DNA of 64,000 bases from Gari tellinella (taxonomy: Eukaryota; Mollusca; Bivalvia; Cardiida; Psammobiidae), in assembly GCA_922989275.2 (NCBI GenBank), contig OV277870.1:39490356-39554355 (forward strand), read 5' to 3'. This document shows, in pieces, positions 1 through 8,531 of this stretch. Each line of letters opens with the position of its first letter. Positions within the stretch are counted from its first letter, which is position 1. The notes under the pieces are model-generated. The model made no database searches. It was not told where the DNA came from and saw only the letters and a list, made by a program, of their open reading frames with translations. Both the position numbers and the translations under genes were made by a program.

Positions 1-95
1 TATTATTATACTAGATTTATATAGCACTCTTTTCACATAGGAGTTGTGTGTTCAAAAGCGCTTAGCATGAAATTATATACATGTGACCAGGCATG
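1..95 (+). repeat. Dispersed repeat with GATTTATATAGC-CTCTTTTCACA motif (copy 1)
   Basis: Shares TTTATATAGC(A/G)CTCTTTTCACA, then GTTCAAAAGCGCTT and ATGAAATTATATA with 28925-29010. Both follow a TTATTATTATA run, suggesting a simple-repeat-anchored retroelement tail. The class is unknown. Confidence 0.6.
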
Positions 96-129
96 GGGTA
101 ATGCAAAAATGTAATTGTAATGCACTGTA

Positions 130-314
130 ATATACAATGACCACTTTATGCACATTCTTAGGGCAGTTTTAAATTGTTTTAAGAAAATATTTCAGTAGGC
201 GTTTAATTGCTCTGGTCACATGATGTGACCAGAGCAATTAAACGCCTACTGAAATATTTTCTTAAAACAATTTAAAACTGCCCTAAGAATGTGCATAAAG
301 TGGTCATTGTATAT
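130..314. repeat. Perfect 185-bp palindrome
   Basis: Two arms of about 91 bases around a 3-base centre (TGA, 221-223). The left arm begins ATACAATGACCACTTTATGC and the right arm ends with its exact reverse complement. I saw no mismatch. No obvious target duplication or shared terminal motif links it to the MITE families nearby. Confidence 0.9.
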
Positions 315-318
315 GTAC

Positions 319-740
319 AAACAGTAAAACCTCTCTGTTACGACCACCAAATTGTGTTTATTAGTAGGATTTATCACAGGTGACTACTTAAAGCAAGGTG
401 ACAGTAAAAGACCTTGCTTTAAGCTGTCACCTGTCTTTTAAACAATCAATTAGCCCTTGTTTCAGTGGTCATACAGTGGAGAATCTGTTATTCTTTCCCG
501 TTTAAACGTAAACGTACGCAAACGCAAAGCACTAAAACATAGAAAAGAACAACTTTTGGACAATTCTGATAATTCATGTTTATCTTGGTGGCAAACAGTT
601 TGGAGCCTGATCAGACGCCGGGTTACCCGGCGTCTGATCTGGCTCCAAACTGTTTGCAGCTGAAATAATAGTTTTAGCGTAAACACGTTTATTGGGAAAG
701 AATAACACATTCTCCACTGTAATAGAGAGGTTCTTCTGTA
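319..740. mobile_element. Family E MITE split by a nested family D MITE
   Basis: Starts with ACAGTAAAACCTCTCTGTTA and ends with AGAGAGGTTCTTCTGTA (terminal inverted repeats). It holds the E-type hairpin AAAGCAAGGTGACAGTAAAA with its complement. Near its right end, the TA of GTCATA is the target of a family D element (474-719). Confidence 0.85.
472..721. mobile_element. Family D MITE, 250 bp (copy 1)
   Basis: Ends TACAGTGGAGAATCTG and CATTCTCCACTGTA with TA duplication, so Tc1/mariner-like by termini (inference). The centre is a beta hairpin, AAACAGTTTGGAGCC then TGATCAGACGCCGGGT, with its complement. The ORFs of 68-116 codons across it are by-products of the palindrome. No transposase is encoded. 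Confidence 0.9.
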
Positions 741-766
741 ATTGGTGTTTTATGATTGTTTTACAG

Positions 767-899
767 AGCGCTGGTTGACTGCCTGGCTGACAGTATGGAG
801 AAGTGTAGCTCCCACCCGGCCAGACTGGAGGTGGATACCGGTAACACAGTACAGAAAATCTCACTACACAAGTACCTCGCCACTGAGTGTAGATGTGAT
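767..899 (+). CDS. PLEKHM2: PLEKHM2-like gene, internal coding exon 1 of 6 in window
   Basis: First recognisable exon of a gene resembling PLEKHM2 (SKIP), which in vertebrates links Arl8 on lysosomes to kinesin-1 and drives outward lysosome transport. The exon follows a TTTTACAG acceptor and ends at GAT before GTGAGT. It begins with one base of a split codon and then reads 44 codons, including ALVDCLADSMEKCSS and ISLHKYLATECRCD. The six exons join in frame (133, 167, 232, 174, 120 and 96 bases) into 306 codons plus stop, corresponding to the C-terminal part of a protein of about 1000 residues. The N-terminal RUN domain must lie upstream. The family call rests mainly on exons 4-6, where PSCIPCC, CHED and WVLY match my knowledge of PLEKHM2. 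This first exon is the least diagnostic. Confidence 0.7.
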
Positions 900-1033
900 G
901 TGAGTAACTTATATAACTACCAATTTTCAAACATATTCTTACACTTAAGAATGATATCTTTACACGTTAGCTTTGCTCCAAGCTGCTGCCATGAATATTA
1001 TGTCTAACCTTTCCATATTTTTAATGATTTATA

Positions 1034-1295
1034 TTAACCCTTTCCCCCATAGAAGCGCCTTTTAGCGAATATGATTTATTCCTCCGCTGAAGAAAATAGT
1101 TCCAATTTAATCAGTCATGAATATAGTTATATTATATGGAATATTTTCTATATTCTAACACACGATACTGATAGCTTAAAGCAGGCTGAAAGTAAAGCAG
1201 AATGCGCCTTAAGGCGCATTCTGCTTTACTTTCAACCTGCTTTAAGTAGTCACCTATCTTCAGTTCTAGAAATAGGCTATCAGGTAAGGGGTTAA
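1034..1295. mobile_element. Family A MITE, TTAA-flanked
   Basis: TTAA, then CCCTTTCCCCCATAG at the left; AGGTAAGGGG, then TTAA at the right. Central alpha hairpin: AAAGCAGGCTGAAAGTAAAG, CAGAATGCGCCTTAAGGCGC, then the complement. TTAA targets with CCC-starting ends are the hallmark of piggyBac-type elements. It sits in intron 1 of the PLEKHM2-like segment. Confidence 0.85.
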
Positions 1296-1671
1296 GTCAT
1301 AGAGGAGTTCATGGAATTATAGCCATCAGTAATATAACCCTCATCCCACCCCTCCCCGCACAAAAATGAAAAGATATATAAATAAAAAGCAACAAAGCAA
1401 GCAACAGTGCAAGCAACCCTGGCATTGTCTTGGGCAAAATGCATTGGCATTTGCAGACAGCTTGAATTGAAATCAGATGTCAAATAAGAGAGCCCGGAAC
1501 TGCTTGATTTGACTCCATATATCATACACTGTCCTTGTTTAGTTAGCATATTCAATGAATAAAGGCACTTATGTGGTAATCACTGCGTGGGCATTGGTTA
1601 TGGTTGTATAGATGTACCTGTTGAAAAATGTTTCCAGAAGAGGGTTTTATGCTGTTCTCCATATAATACCT

Positions 1672-1837
1672 GGGCCCGTTTCATAAAACTTCGTACGACA
1701 AATGTTGTTGTAAGTCAGATTATAAAAGTCTCAATTATTATTTATTTCTCCATCTAATCATGTCTTGTGACATCTCTATTTTAAAAATTAGACTTACGAT
1801 CGTTTTTGTCTTAAGAAGTTTTATGAAACGGGCCCCT
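1672..1837. mobile_element. MITE with GGGCCCGTTTCATAAAACTTC termini
   Basis: The left end GGGCCCGTTTCATAAAACTT and its reverse complement at 1816-1836 form inverted repeats of at least 21 bases. The interior is AT-rich with no coding. The element stops 15 bases before the exon starting at 1852. A related but different element (GGGCCTGTTTTACTGAAC) is at 32285. Confidence 0.8.
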
Positions 1838-1851
1838 GATTCTTATTTAAG

Positions 1852-2018
1852 GTTGATGAGATTGAGATGGTGTTGTATTCTCTGGTACACTGGGAGGACC
1901 CCATGTCTAGTACAGCCTCGTGTGAGTGGGATAGAGAGGGGAACTTGTATTACAAGTCTATAGAGACAGCCAGCATCCTCGGCACTCAAACCTGGAGACT
2001 GGCATATGCTGTACTCAA
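1852..2018 (+). CDS. PLEKHM2: PLEKHM2-like exon 2: start of PH domain
   Basis: Acceptor TTCTTATTTAAG, donor GTAAGA. The exon reads VDEIEMVLYSLVHWEDPM and ends WRLAYAVLK, with the last lysine codon split 2+1 across the intron. The closing segment (Trp, Arg, Ala, Tyr, Val, Leu) looks like an early beta strand of a pleckstrin-homology domain, continued by the DSMLCLYNDKS strand in the next exon. The acceptor lies only about 15 bases after the right end of a MITE (1672-1837), so the branch-point region appears to be supplied by the transposon. Phase agrees on both sides (0 in, 2 out), which supports a real exon although the acceptor tract is weak in pyrimidines. Confidence 0.75.
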
Positions 2019-2515
2019 GTAAGAACTGGCTTTCAGATAGTTAGCCTCATTCTCCCGCAATTTATAGATTAACTCTTTCCTCCATAACCATCAAAACAAA
2101 AAAAAGTCTGTTGCTCAATACAGGACAACAGAAAGCTCCTGGAGATGCTTTCTGCATAAATGGTGTCATAATTTAACTACTACTGTTCTTAAAGCAACTA
2201 TCGATATAAAATTGTTTGAAAAATAGTATAACCTCCCTTACCCGTTTACCCAATGGCTTGTTTCTAGTTTTGAAAATAGGTGTCCTTTTAAAGTACCATC
2301 TGCAAGGATATAGAAATTATTTTTTTTACATTACATAGTCATGACTGTATAAAGCAACTGCTAATGAAAATACTTGTTTGAAAATCAGCATAGCCTCCTT
2401 TACCCTTATATTTGCCTGAACTGGAATAGACTGAGTCGAAAATGGTATAACATTCAGAGATTTTACTATACGGAAAGGGTTTGGTTTTTAGAGGTTTATT
2501 TGTTTGTTATTGCAG

Positions 2516-2747
2516 AGACTCTATGCTGTGTCTGTACAATGACAAGTCTGATGCCAAGCCGTCCCACTTCCTCAGCATGAGTGGAGGAGAGTGTGTCGGC
2601 TGTAAGCGAGACTTTAACTCCGACAAGAACAATGCAATTAAAATCATGATGGAGGACGGAAGCTTCTGGACGATAGCGTTTGAGACTGAGGACGAGGCGA
2701 ATCGCTGGCTACAGGGACTATGTCAGGCAGTGTCAGAGGGGTTGCAG
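2516..2747 (+). CDS. PLEKHM2: PLEKHM2-like exon 3: body and C-terminal helix of PH domain
   Basis: Acceptor TTGTTATTGCAG, donor GTAAGA. One base completes the split lysine codon, followed by 77 codons. It contains the PH strands DSMLCLYNDKS, a loop with GGECVGCKRDF, strands IKIMMEDGSFWTIAFET, and the closing amphipathic helix EANRWLQGLCQAV with the near-invariant PH-domain tryptophan. PH domains bind phosphoinositides or proteins; in PLEKHM2 this domain lies near the C terminus, as here. A family E MITE begins 32 bases after the donor, so repeats press on both sides of this exon. Base composition is clearly richer in GC than the flanking introns, as expected for coding sequence. Confidence 0.85.
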
Positions 2748-2778
2748 GTAAGACTGGGGACTGCAGGAGAAGAGCGAG

Positions 2779-2987
2779 TACAGTAAAACCTTCCTATTAC
2801 CACCACTAAATTGAGATGATTAATAGGTGTTTATGACAGGTGACTGCTTACAGAAAGGTGACAGTAAAACAGAAAGCTCCTAAAGGAGCTTTCTGTTTTA
2901 CTGTCACCTTGCTTTAAGCTGTCACCTGTATTTTAATTAATTAACTAGCCTTTGATTTAGTGGTTGTAATAAAGAGGTTTTACTGTA
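2779..2987. mobile_element. Family E MITE (209 bp)
   Basis: Bounded by TACAGTAAAACCTTCC and AGAGGTTTTACTGTA, with hairpin AAGGTGACAGTAAAACAGAA and complement. It lies in the intron just after the PH-domain exon donor. Confidence 0.85.
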
Positions 2988-3034
2988 TACAAAAAATTGT
3001 AGATTACATTCTGACACTGGCAATTATAATGTTG

Positions 3035-3183
3035 AAACTAAATCCTATGATGTGACTGCACATTAGAAATTGTGTCTCTTTGAGACGATTCTTATGTCAG
3101 AGTAACATCATAGGATTTGGTGCTGAAATGAGTGGGAAAATGTTGGATTTGTTCAGTTTACTCCCTGGCATCTGGAGCCCTGA
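3035..3183. mobile_element. Family F MITE, degenerate
   Basis: Contains AAATCCTATGATGTGACTG, a GAGACGATTCT centre and GGATTTGTTCAGTTTACTCC, then CTGGAGCCCTGA. It matches the intact F copies at 40822 and 47359 but has lost its left end. Confidence 0.65.
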
Positions 3184-3414
3184 CTATGTTGCTACTACTC
3201 ATTAGTCTCAATACTCTTCACTGCCATGACATCTGCTTTAAAAAATTGTTGTGGGCTTTTATTTCTTGAATTTAAATTTTAGGCAAACTGGCTAAATTAA
3301 TGCTTTAATGAATGTACCGTTTGGATCCTGATCAAATGCCGTATAGCGCAGGATCCTCACTGTTTGCAAATAACCATTGTACTTTGCGGTAAGGTAGTGA
3401 AAAGAATTGTGAGT

Positions 3415-3545
3415 TCTGGATCCAAGGTTATAAATGGTTTAAGTTGGTCAGATTTGAGCTTTCGGTCAAATCTGACCAATTGTTTATCAAATGCTTGAGA
3501 ACGAACTCAGACTCAACTCAAAAGCTTTATAACCAAGGACCCTGA
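3415..3545. mobile_element. Small palindromic element with AAGGTTATAAA ends
   Basis: Left CTGGATCCAAGGTTATAAA and right GCTTTATAACCAAGGACCCTG are inverted; the interior holds GGTCAGATTTGA with its complement. A relative lies at 17735-17840, inserted inside a beta hairpin. It lies directly upstream of the exon at 3573. Confidence 0.65.
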
Positions 3546-3572
3546 AAAAAGAATAATTATATTTTGTTCCAG

Positions 3573-3746
3573 ATGAACACTGTTCGGCCATCATGTATCC
3601 CATGCTGTATGTTGTTGTGTCATCAGAAGGTGTTGATGTGTCATGAGGATCTGGACACTAACTTCCTACGTACACTGGGCAGTGCCAGTGTATCAGACAT
3701 CACAGCAATTATAGGAGATGATCTTCACAGCACATACCTCATTCTA
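3573..3746 (+). CDS. PLEKHM2: PLEKHM2-like exon 4: conserved C-terminal region
   Basis: Acceptor TTTTGTTCCAG, donor GTGAGT, 58 codons in phase 0 at both ends. It reads MNTVRPSCIPCCMLL, then VLMCHEDLDTNFLRTLGSA and SVSDITAIIGDD. The PSCIPCC-LL, CHED and FLRTLG pattern corresponds to the block after the PH domain in vertebrate PLEKHM2, and this is the strongest evidence for the family assignment. The block has a second PH-like strand pattern, though I cannot define a domain from sequence alone. The ATG at its start is internal, because the frame continues from the previous exon. An older MITE with family F/beta-like remnants lies just upstream. Confidence 0.85.
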
Positions 3747-4040
3747 GTGAGTACTGATATTCAGTTAAACCTCTCTTTTACAACCTTTAAAAAGAAGGCT
3801 AATAGAAGGAGCGTTTTGTTTTACGTTCACCTTGGTTTAACTTAAAGTTTAAGCAGTCACCTGCCTTAACCACGTGATAATAAACACAGTTTAGTGGGCG
3901 TAATAGAAAGTTATTACTGTACAGTCAAACCCAGATAGTTTGAAATAATTTATGCTGAATTTACCCATACTTCTTTACTTGAATTTCTTTATAGCTTAAT
4001 GTAGACTCAAGCAGGATTTCTGCTTTTCTTACAGCCTGCT

Positions 4041-4271
4041 TTAACCCATTACCAAATTAAATATGCCTTTTTATGCTTTTAATTAATTCCTCCACTGAAG
4101 AAAAAACAGTTGTGAATATGTATTATAAGAAATATTATCTGTATAATTCTAGTAGATGGTAGCTTAAAGCAGGCTGAAAGTAAAGCAGAATGTGCCTTAA
4201 GGCACATTCTGCTTTACTTTCAACCTACTTTAAGTTCAATACTAGAAACAGGCTATTAGGTAATGTGTTAA
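4041..4271. mobile_element. Family A MITE (intron 4 of PLEKHM2-like gene)
   Basis: TTAACCCATTACC at the left, GGTAATGTGTTAA at the right, alpha hairpin centred near 4199 (TGTGCCTTAAGGCACA). A second bare alpha hairpin follows at 4340-4412. Confidence 0.8.
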
Positions 4272-4598
4272 GCACCCACCTGCTATTGATGGGAGAGGGT
4301 TAAATATTTTTATATGTTTCTCGCATCCTGACTTATTGAAGCTTAAAATAGGCTGAACGTTAAGCAGAAAGCTCCTTCAGGAGGTTTCTGCTATACTTTC
4401 AGCCTGCTTTAAGCGACCACCTGCCATGAGGAAAGGGTGAAGTATATTTGTTAATGTCTGGATTAGGTTGCTAAAAAAACTTTAAAATATGTTCAATGTT
4501 CAAAACAGAATCAAATGTGAGGTCTGTTAAAAGTGAACTGCTCACTTTAATTATTCAAAACTAAATCTAGTTTTACTCATTCTTGACCGTATTTACAG

Positions 4599-4910
4599 GT
4601 ATTTGATTCCCCTGATGACATTGTATGTAGTGAGAAGTGGGTTCTGTATTTCAACAGTGAGCACGAGTGTCACAGGATTTACCGTATTTACATGTATTAC
4701 AGGTATTTGATTCCCCTGATGATATTGTATGTAGTGAGAAGTGGGTTCTGTATTTCAACAGTGAGCACGAGTGTCACAGGTTTTACCCTATTTACATGTA
4801 TTACAGGTATTTGATTCCCCTGACGACATTGTAAGCAGTGAGAAGTGGGTTCTGTATTTCAACAGTGAGCACGAGTGTCACAGGTTTCAACGTATTTACA
4901 TGTATTACAG
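4599..4910 (+). repeat. Three extra tandem copies of the PLEKHM2 exon-5 acceptor and exon start
   Basis: The segment running from the splice acceptor through VFDSPDDIV, the WVLYF stretch and NSEHECHR is repeated at 4599, 4703, 4807 and 4911, exactly 104 bases apart. Copies 1-3 are nearly identical to copy 4 until the GTGTCACAG point, then switch to a short TTTACNNTATTTACATG spacer. Copies 2 and 3 end CAGGTTT, a weak possible donor; copy 1 ends CAGGATT and has none. The near-identity indicates a recent duplication. Confidence 0.9.
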
Positions 4911-5030
4911 GTATTTGATTCCCCTGATGATATTGTAAGCAGTGAGAAGTGGGTTCTGTATTTCAACAGTGAGCACGAGTGTCACAGATTCAAGATTGCC
5001 CTGGCTGAATGCTGGGCCAAACACTATCAG
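4911..5030 (+). CDS. PLEKHM2: PLEKHM2-like exon 5 (intact copy of a fourfold duplicated segment)
   Basis: Acceptor TGTATTACAG, donor CAG/GTACAG, 40 codons in phase 0. It reads VFDSPDDIVSSEKWVLYF, then NSEHECHRFKIALAECWAKHYQ. The WVLYF strand followed by a helix with a tryptophan matches the corresponding PLEKHM2 segment. Only this last of four tandem copies runs through to a full 3' end and a good splice donor; three upstream copies (4599-4910) have the acceptor and about 80 bases of exon but then turn into intron-like sequence. Inclusion of an upstream copy instead would alter the frame, because the period of 104 bases is not a multiple of three. Confidence 0.85.
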
Positions 5031-5042
5031 GTACAGTGTTGT

Positions 5043-5605
5043 TAACCCTTTAACTATGTCACCCCTGAAATGGTTGATGGACAATTCCAATTTCCACTTA
5101 AGTCTAGTCCATTGTTGAACATTAACCCTTTCCTCCCTGAAACCTCAAATGGACCCTAATTTTCAATTTAGTCTAGTCCATTTTTTACTTTACAGGGTTG
5201 ATTTTTACAGTATATGTCAAAATGACAAACAGTGTAGACCCTGATCAGAGGGCTCCTTAAGGAGCCCTCTGATCAGGGTCCACACTATTTGCATAGGACA
5301 AGTATACTCCTCACATGTACGCTGTTTGCAAATGACGCATATATGCGTGACTAGGGTCCAAAGAGTTAAGAGTTGATTTCAACAAAATATTGTAAAATGA
5401 CAATCACTTAAATGGATAATTCCAATTTCCAATAAGTTCTAGTATTTTTTTTTAAAAATTCAGGATGTTTTTTGTCATATATTCATAATATTGCAAACAG
5501 TGCAGACGCTGATCAGCCCCCGGATCAGGGTCTACACTGTTTGCATAGGACAAGTTTACTCTTCACAGGTACGCTGTTTGTTAATGACGAGTATTCTCAT
5601 GGCTA
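5043..5605. mobile_element. Family B MITE containing a second family B MITE
   Basis: The outer copy starts TTAACCCTTTAACTATG at 5043 and resumes at 5370 with GAGTTGATTTCAAC, ending after a beta hairpin near 5490-5545. The inner copy occupies 5122-5369 between TTAA sites. Confidence 0.75.
5122..5369. mobile_element. Family B MITE, inner copy, TTAA-flanked
   Basis: TTAACCCTTTCCTCCCTGAA at the left; TGACTAGGGTCCAAAGAGTTAA at the right. Central beta hairpin AACAGTGTAGACCCTGATCA, GAGGGCTCCTTAAGGAGCCC and complement. The last intron of the PLEKHM2-like gene hosts it. Confidence 0.85.
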
Positions 5606-5669
5606 GATTTGAATTTGTGAACTGGAAAATTCATGTTTTACTATCTTATGATCTTATCTTTAATTGCAG

Positions 5670-5765
5670 GTAGATGTTCCGGTGTTGACTATGGATGACT
5701 TTGCTCTACAGAAGAAATGTCAGCACATGGCCAGCTACCTAAAAACAACCATCACTCTGAACTAA
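5670..5765 (+). CDS. PLEKHM2: PLEKHM2-like terminal exon with stop codon
   Basis: Acceptor CTTTAATTGCAG. It reads VDVPVLTMDDFALQKKCQ, then HMASYLKTTITLN, followed by TAA at 5763-5765. The VD-P-L opening and the basic helix ending the protein resemble the C terminus of PLEKHM2. The 3' untranslated region begins at 5766 and soon meets a SINE inserted at 5841. I found no clear AATAAA close to the stop; an ATTAAA lies near 6409, and the first AATAAA I saw on the + strand is in a MITE near 8286. The 3' end is therefore undecided. Confidence 0.85.
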   Translation, partial: VDVPVLTMDDFALQKKCQHMASYLKTTITLN

Positions 5766-5840
5766 CCACTGTACAACACTCAACACTCACCTTCAATAAG
5801 CCACAGTACACAATTAGGCTGTAGTCATCCACCAGTAACC

Positions 5841-6119
5841 GGGGCCTCCGTGGCCTAGTGGTATAGTCACTGTGACTTACATCACTAAGCTCCTCACCGC
5901 TGTGAGTTCGAATCCCAGTAGGGTCGTTCGGATTTTTCATGTGGGGAAGTCTTCCAGCTGGCTTGCGGAAGGTCGGTGTTTCTACCCAGTTGTCGATTTG
6001 TGCCTGAAACAGTGCATAAAGGACTTCTGGGGTCTTCCTCCACCTATATTTAGCTGGACGTCGCGATATGACTGAAATACTGTTGAAAGCGACGTAAAAT
6101 CAAAACAAATCAAATCAAA
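5841..6119 (+). mobile_element. tRNA-derived SINE with 14-bp target duplication, in the 3' UTR/downstream of PLEKHM2-like gene
   Basis: Pol III box A (TGGCCTAGTGG at 5851) and box B (GAGTTCGAATCCC at 5904) form a tRNA-like head. The central block with CTTCCAGCTGGCTTGCGGAA and GGTCTTCCTCCACC resembles the Meta domain reported for mollusc SINEs (from memory). The tail is GCGACGTAAAATCAAAACAA. Flanking duplication ATCCACCAGTAACC occurs at 5827-5840 and 6120-6133, perfect. The intact duplication points to a young insertion. Confidence 0.92.
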
Positions 6120-6196
6120 ATCCACCAGTAACCACTGTTTAGACCTCTTTCTCTACAGAAGTGTATTTTGATGTCATACCTAACTGTTGGTGTTTT

Positions 6197-6420
6197 AACC
6201 CTTTACCCCATACCCTGTTTCTAGTATTGAAGATAGGTGACTACTTAAAGCATGTTGAAAGTAAAGCAGAATGCACCTTCAGGTGCATTTTGTGTTACTT
6301 TCAGTCTGCTTTAAGCTACAGTCTGCTAGAAAAAATCTTTTGATACATATTCATGACTGTATAAATTGGAACTACATGTATTTTCTTCAGTGAATGAATT
6401 ACTTAAAGGTATTAAACCTC
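6197..6420. mobile_element. Family A MITE, right end lost
   Basis: TTTTAACCCTTTACCCCATA, alpha hairpin at 6245-6315 with a decayed right arm, then the usual TATAAATTGGAACTA interior. It has no clear GGGTTAA end before the family D element at 6441. Confidence 0.65.
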
Positions 6421-6440
6421 TTATCTACAGAGTAAAGGGT

Positions 6441-6690
6441 TACAGTGGAGAATCTGTTATTCTTTCCCGTTTAAACGCAAACATACACAAACGCAAAGCA
6501 CTAAAACGTAGAAAAGAACAACTTTTGGACAATTCTGATATTTCATGTTTATCATGGTGGCAAACAGTTTGGAGCCTGATCAGACGCCGGGTTACCCGGC
6601 GTCTGATCTGGCTCCAAACTGTTTGCACTGCAAATAATAGTTTTAGCGTAAACGCATTTATCGGGAAAGAATAACGTTTTCTCCACTGTA
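6441..6690. mobile_element. Family D MITE, 250 bp (copy 2)
   Basis: TACAGTGGAGAATCTG to TTCTCCACTGTA; beta hairpin centred at CCGGGTTACCCGG (about 6588-6600). Confidence 0.9.
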
Positions 6691-7153
6691 AGAGAGATGA
6701 AAGCTTCAATCAGGATGAAAGAAAAGCATCTTCAGGATCTTTGCACATTAATATACCTGTACAATCAATTTTGTGTTAAGCAACTCTTATTGAAATAGAT
6801 TGAAGATCTATAATGACAGTTGACAGCTAAATGCCAGATAAAAATTATGTACAAAGCTCCTCAAGGAGCTTTTTGCATTATTTTTATAATACATTAAGCA
6901 ATCACCTGTGTTAGAAAATTACCTATGAACTTTCTACTTAGTACTTATTTAATGCAGTATTTGCTGTACCTTAATGCTGCATTTAGTTCCACCTGTGATT
7001 TAGGTTGACACTAAAACTTGATTTTGGTGCTGGTTGGAGAGATGTTTTACAGTATTTCTATTTACTGCTGAATGGGAAATGACAGCATCACTGATCCAGA
7101 TCAGCTGCTGAGATATACTGGATCTTATGTTGGAAAGTACTCCCTGGTTTATC

Positions 7154-7409
7154 CAGGGCTGTCATTTCTCCGGGTTTTTCCGAAATCTTCGGATTTTTAT
7201 TCCAACGGATGGATGCTAAAAGCAGGTTGAAAGTAAAGCAGAATGCACCTTAAGGCGCATTCTGCTTTACTTTCAACCTGCTTTTAGCACCACATGTCTT
7301 TAAAACTAGAAACAGACTAGGGGTAAAAGGTATTATTGGGAAGATTGCGCTTGAAAAATTGAAAATTTTGAAATCTTATGATTTTTTTTATCAACTTATG
7401 GCAGCCCTG
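7154..7409. mobile_element. Family G MITE, 256 bp, 6-bp duplication TTTATC
   Basis: CAGGGCTGTCATTTCTCCGG to CTTATGGCAGCCCTG, flanked by TTTATC at 7148-7153 and 7410-7415. The centre is an alpha hairpin, the same one family A carries. Length equals the copy at 27001. Confidence 0.88.
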
Positions 7410-7589
7410 TTTATCAAGTATAATGTGCTAATTTTACAATGAAACCATAACAAGGTAATTAGAATCTAGACTAAGGAGAGTTTTATATGGTAAATGCCAA
7501 AACAAATGTAAAGCCAAATAGGCTTGATTTAAATGTATGTATTTGTTTTATATACAAGTAGAATTATGTTTATAAGTTTAATGAAGAGA

Positions 7590-7870
7590 AATATAGGATC
7601 TGTCATGAGTCGATGTTTAAGACAAGCTGATCTCAAACGAGTCTAGAATTGAAATGTTATTAAGCGAGCCTTGGCGAGCTTAATAACTTTTCTATTCTAG
7701 ACGAGTTTGAGACGAGTGACAGATTCTTTTTCTCACATTACCAACGATTTAAGCTATTTTTAAAGCAATATGCATTTTTTTAACCCCGTGACGTCAAAAT
7801 GCCGTTATAAATAGTGACGTTATAGTGACGTCATCAAAGTGATCTTACACATGTTGGAGATAAGGATATT
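7590..7870. repeat. Inverted-repeat element related to 33214-33775
   Basis: Arms around AGCGAGCCTTGGCGAGCTTA: TCTCAAACGAGTCTAGAA against TTCTAGACGAGTTTGAGA. Downstream come AAGCTATTTTTAAAGC and TGACGTCA-type sequence, echoed by the region after the 33.3-kb palindrome. Confidence 0.6.
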
Positions 7871-8031
7871 CTTCATCGTTGTTCGCTATAGAAAACAGGG
7901 GTAGTTATGTGGGAAATACAAGGTACATAGAAGTGGGAACATTAGTTCAACTACTTATAAAAATACAGTAAACCTCTCTCTTAAGACCACTAAATTATTT
8001 TGAATAGTTTGTGTTTAAGACAAGTGACTGC

Positions 8032-8531
8032 TTAACCCTTTACCTGATAGCCTATTTCTAATATTGAAGATAGATGACTACTTAACCCTTTAACCCATAG
8101 CCTGTTTCTGATAGTTCAGATATGTGACCTATTAAAGCAGGCTGAAAGTAAAGCAGAATGTGCCCTAGGGCACATTCTGCTTTACTTTCAGCCTACTTTA
8201 AGTTATTATCTGCTAGTATATAGAAAATATTTCTTATAGTACATATTCATGACAGTATAAAATGGAACTATTTTCTTTGGCGGATGAATAAAATGAATGC
8301 GCTCAAAGTCGCTTCTATAAGGTAAAGGGTTAAAGCAGGTTGAAAGTAAAGCAGAATGCACCTTAAGGCGCTTTCTGCTTTACTTTCAGCCTACTTTAAG
8401 CTATCCTGTAATAGAATATAGAAAATGTTCCCTAAAATAGACATTCATGACTGATTAAATTGGAACTATTTTCTTCAGCGGAGGAATAAATCATATTTGC
8501 TAAAAGGCGCTTCTATTGGGGAAAGGGTTAA
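8032..8531. mobile_element. Family A MITE (outer) between TTAA sites
   Basis: TTAACCCTTTACCTGATAGC at the left and GGGGAAAGGGTTAA at the right. Its own GACTACTTAAAGCAGG is interrupted at the TTAA (8082-8085) by a second family A element. Confidence 0.88.
8082..8333. mobile_element. Family A MITE (inner), TTAA duplicated inside the outer copy
   Basis: Complete copy, CCCTTTAACCCATAGCC to GGTAAAGGG, with TTAA on both sides; alpha hairpin with centre TGTGCCCTAGGGCACA. Removing it restores the outer copy's hairpin exactly. Confidence 0.92.

Noticed and set aside
457..930. ORFs of 68, 82 and 116 codons on both strands, and similar ORFs at 6366, 6440, 10791, 11904, 15285 and 23260 with the phrase QTVWSQIRRRVTRRLIRLQTV
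   Set aside because: These are translations of the family D palindrome. The same peptide appears on both strands because the sequence is self-complementary.
1071..1295. ORFs with ESKAECALR-ILLYF phrases (also 4 to 62 kb)
   Set aside because: Translations of the family A alpha hairpin; no conserved start or length.
3573..3845. Independent small gene starting at the ATG at 3573
   Set aside because: The ATG is the first codon of an internal exon in frame with its neighbours, and the ORF runs past the GTGAGT donor into intron.
5841..5920. tRNA gene
   Set aside because: tRNA-like head of a SINE with its own 14-bp target duplication.
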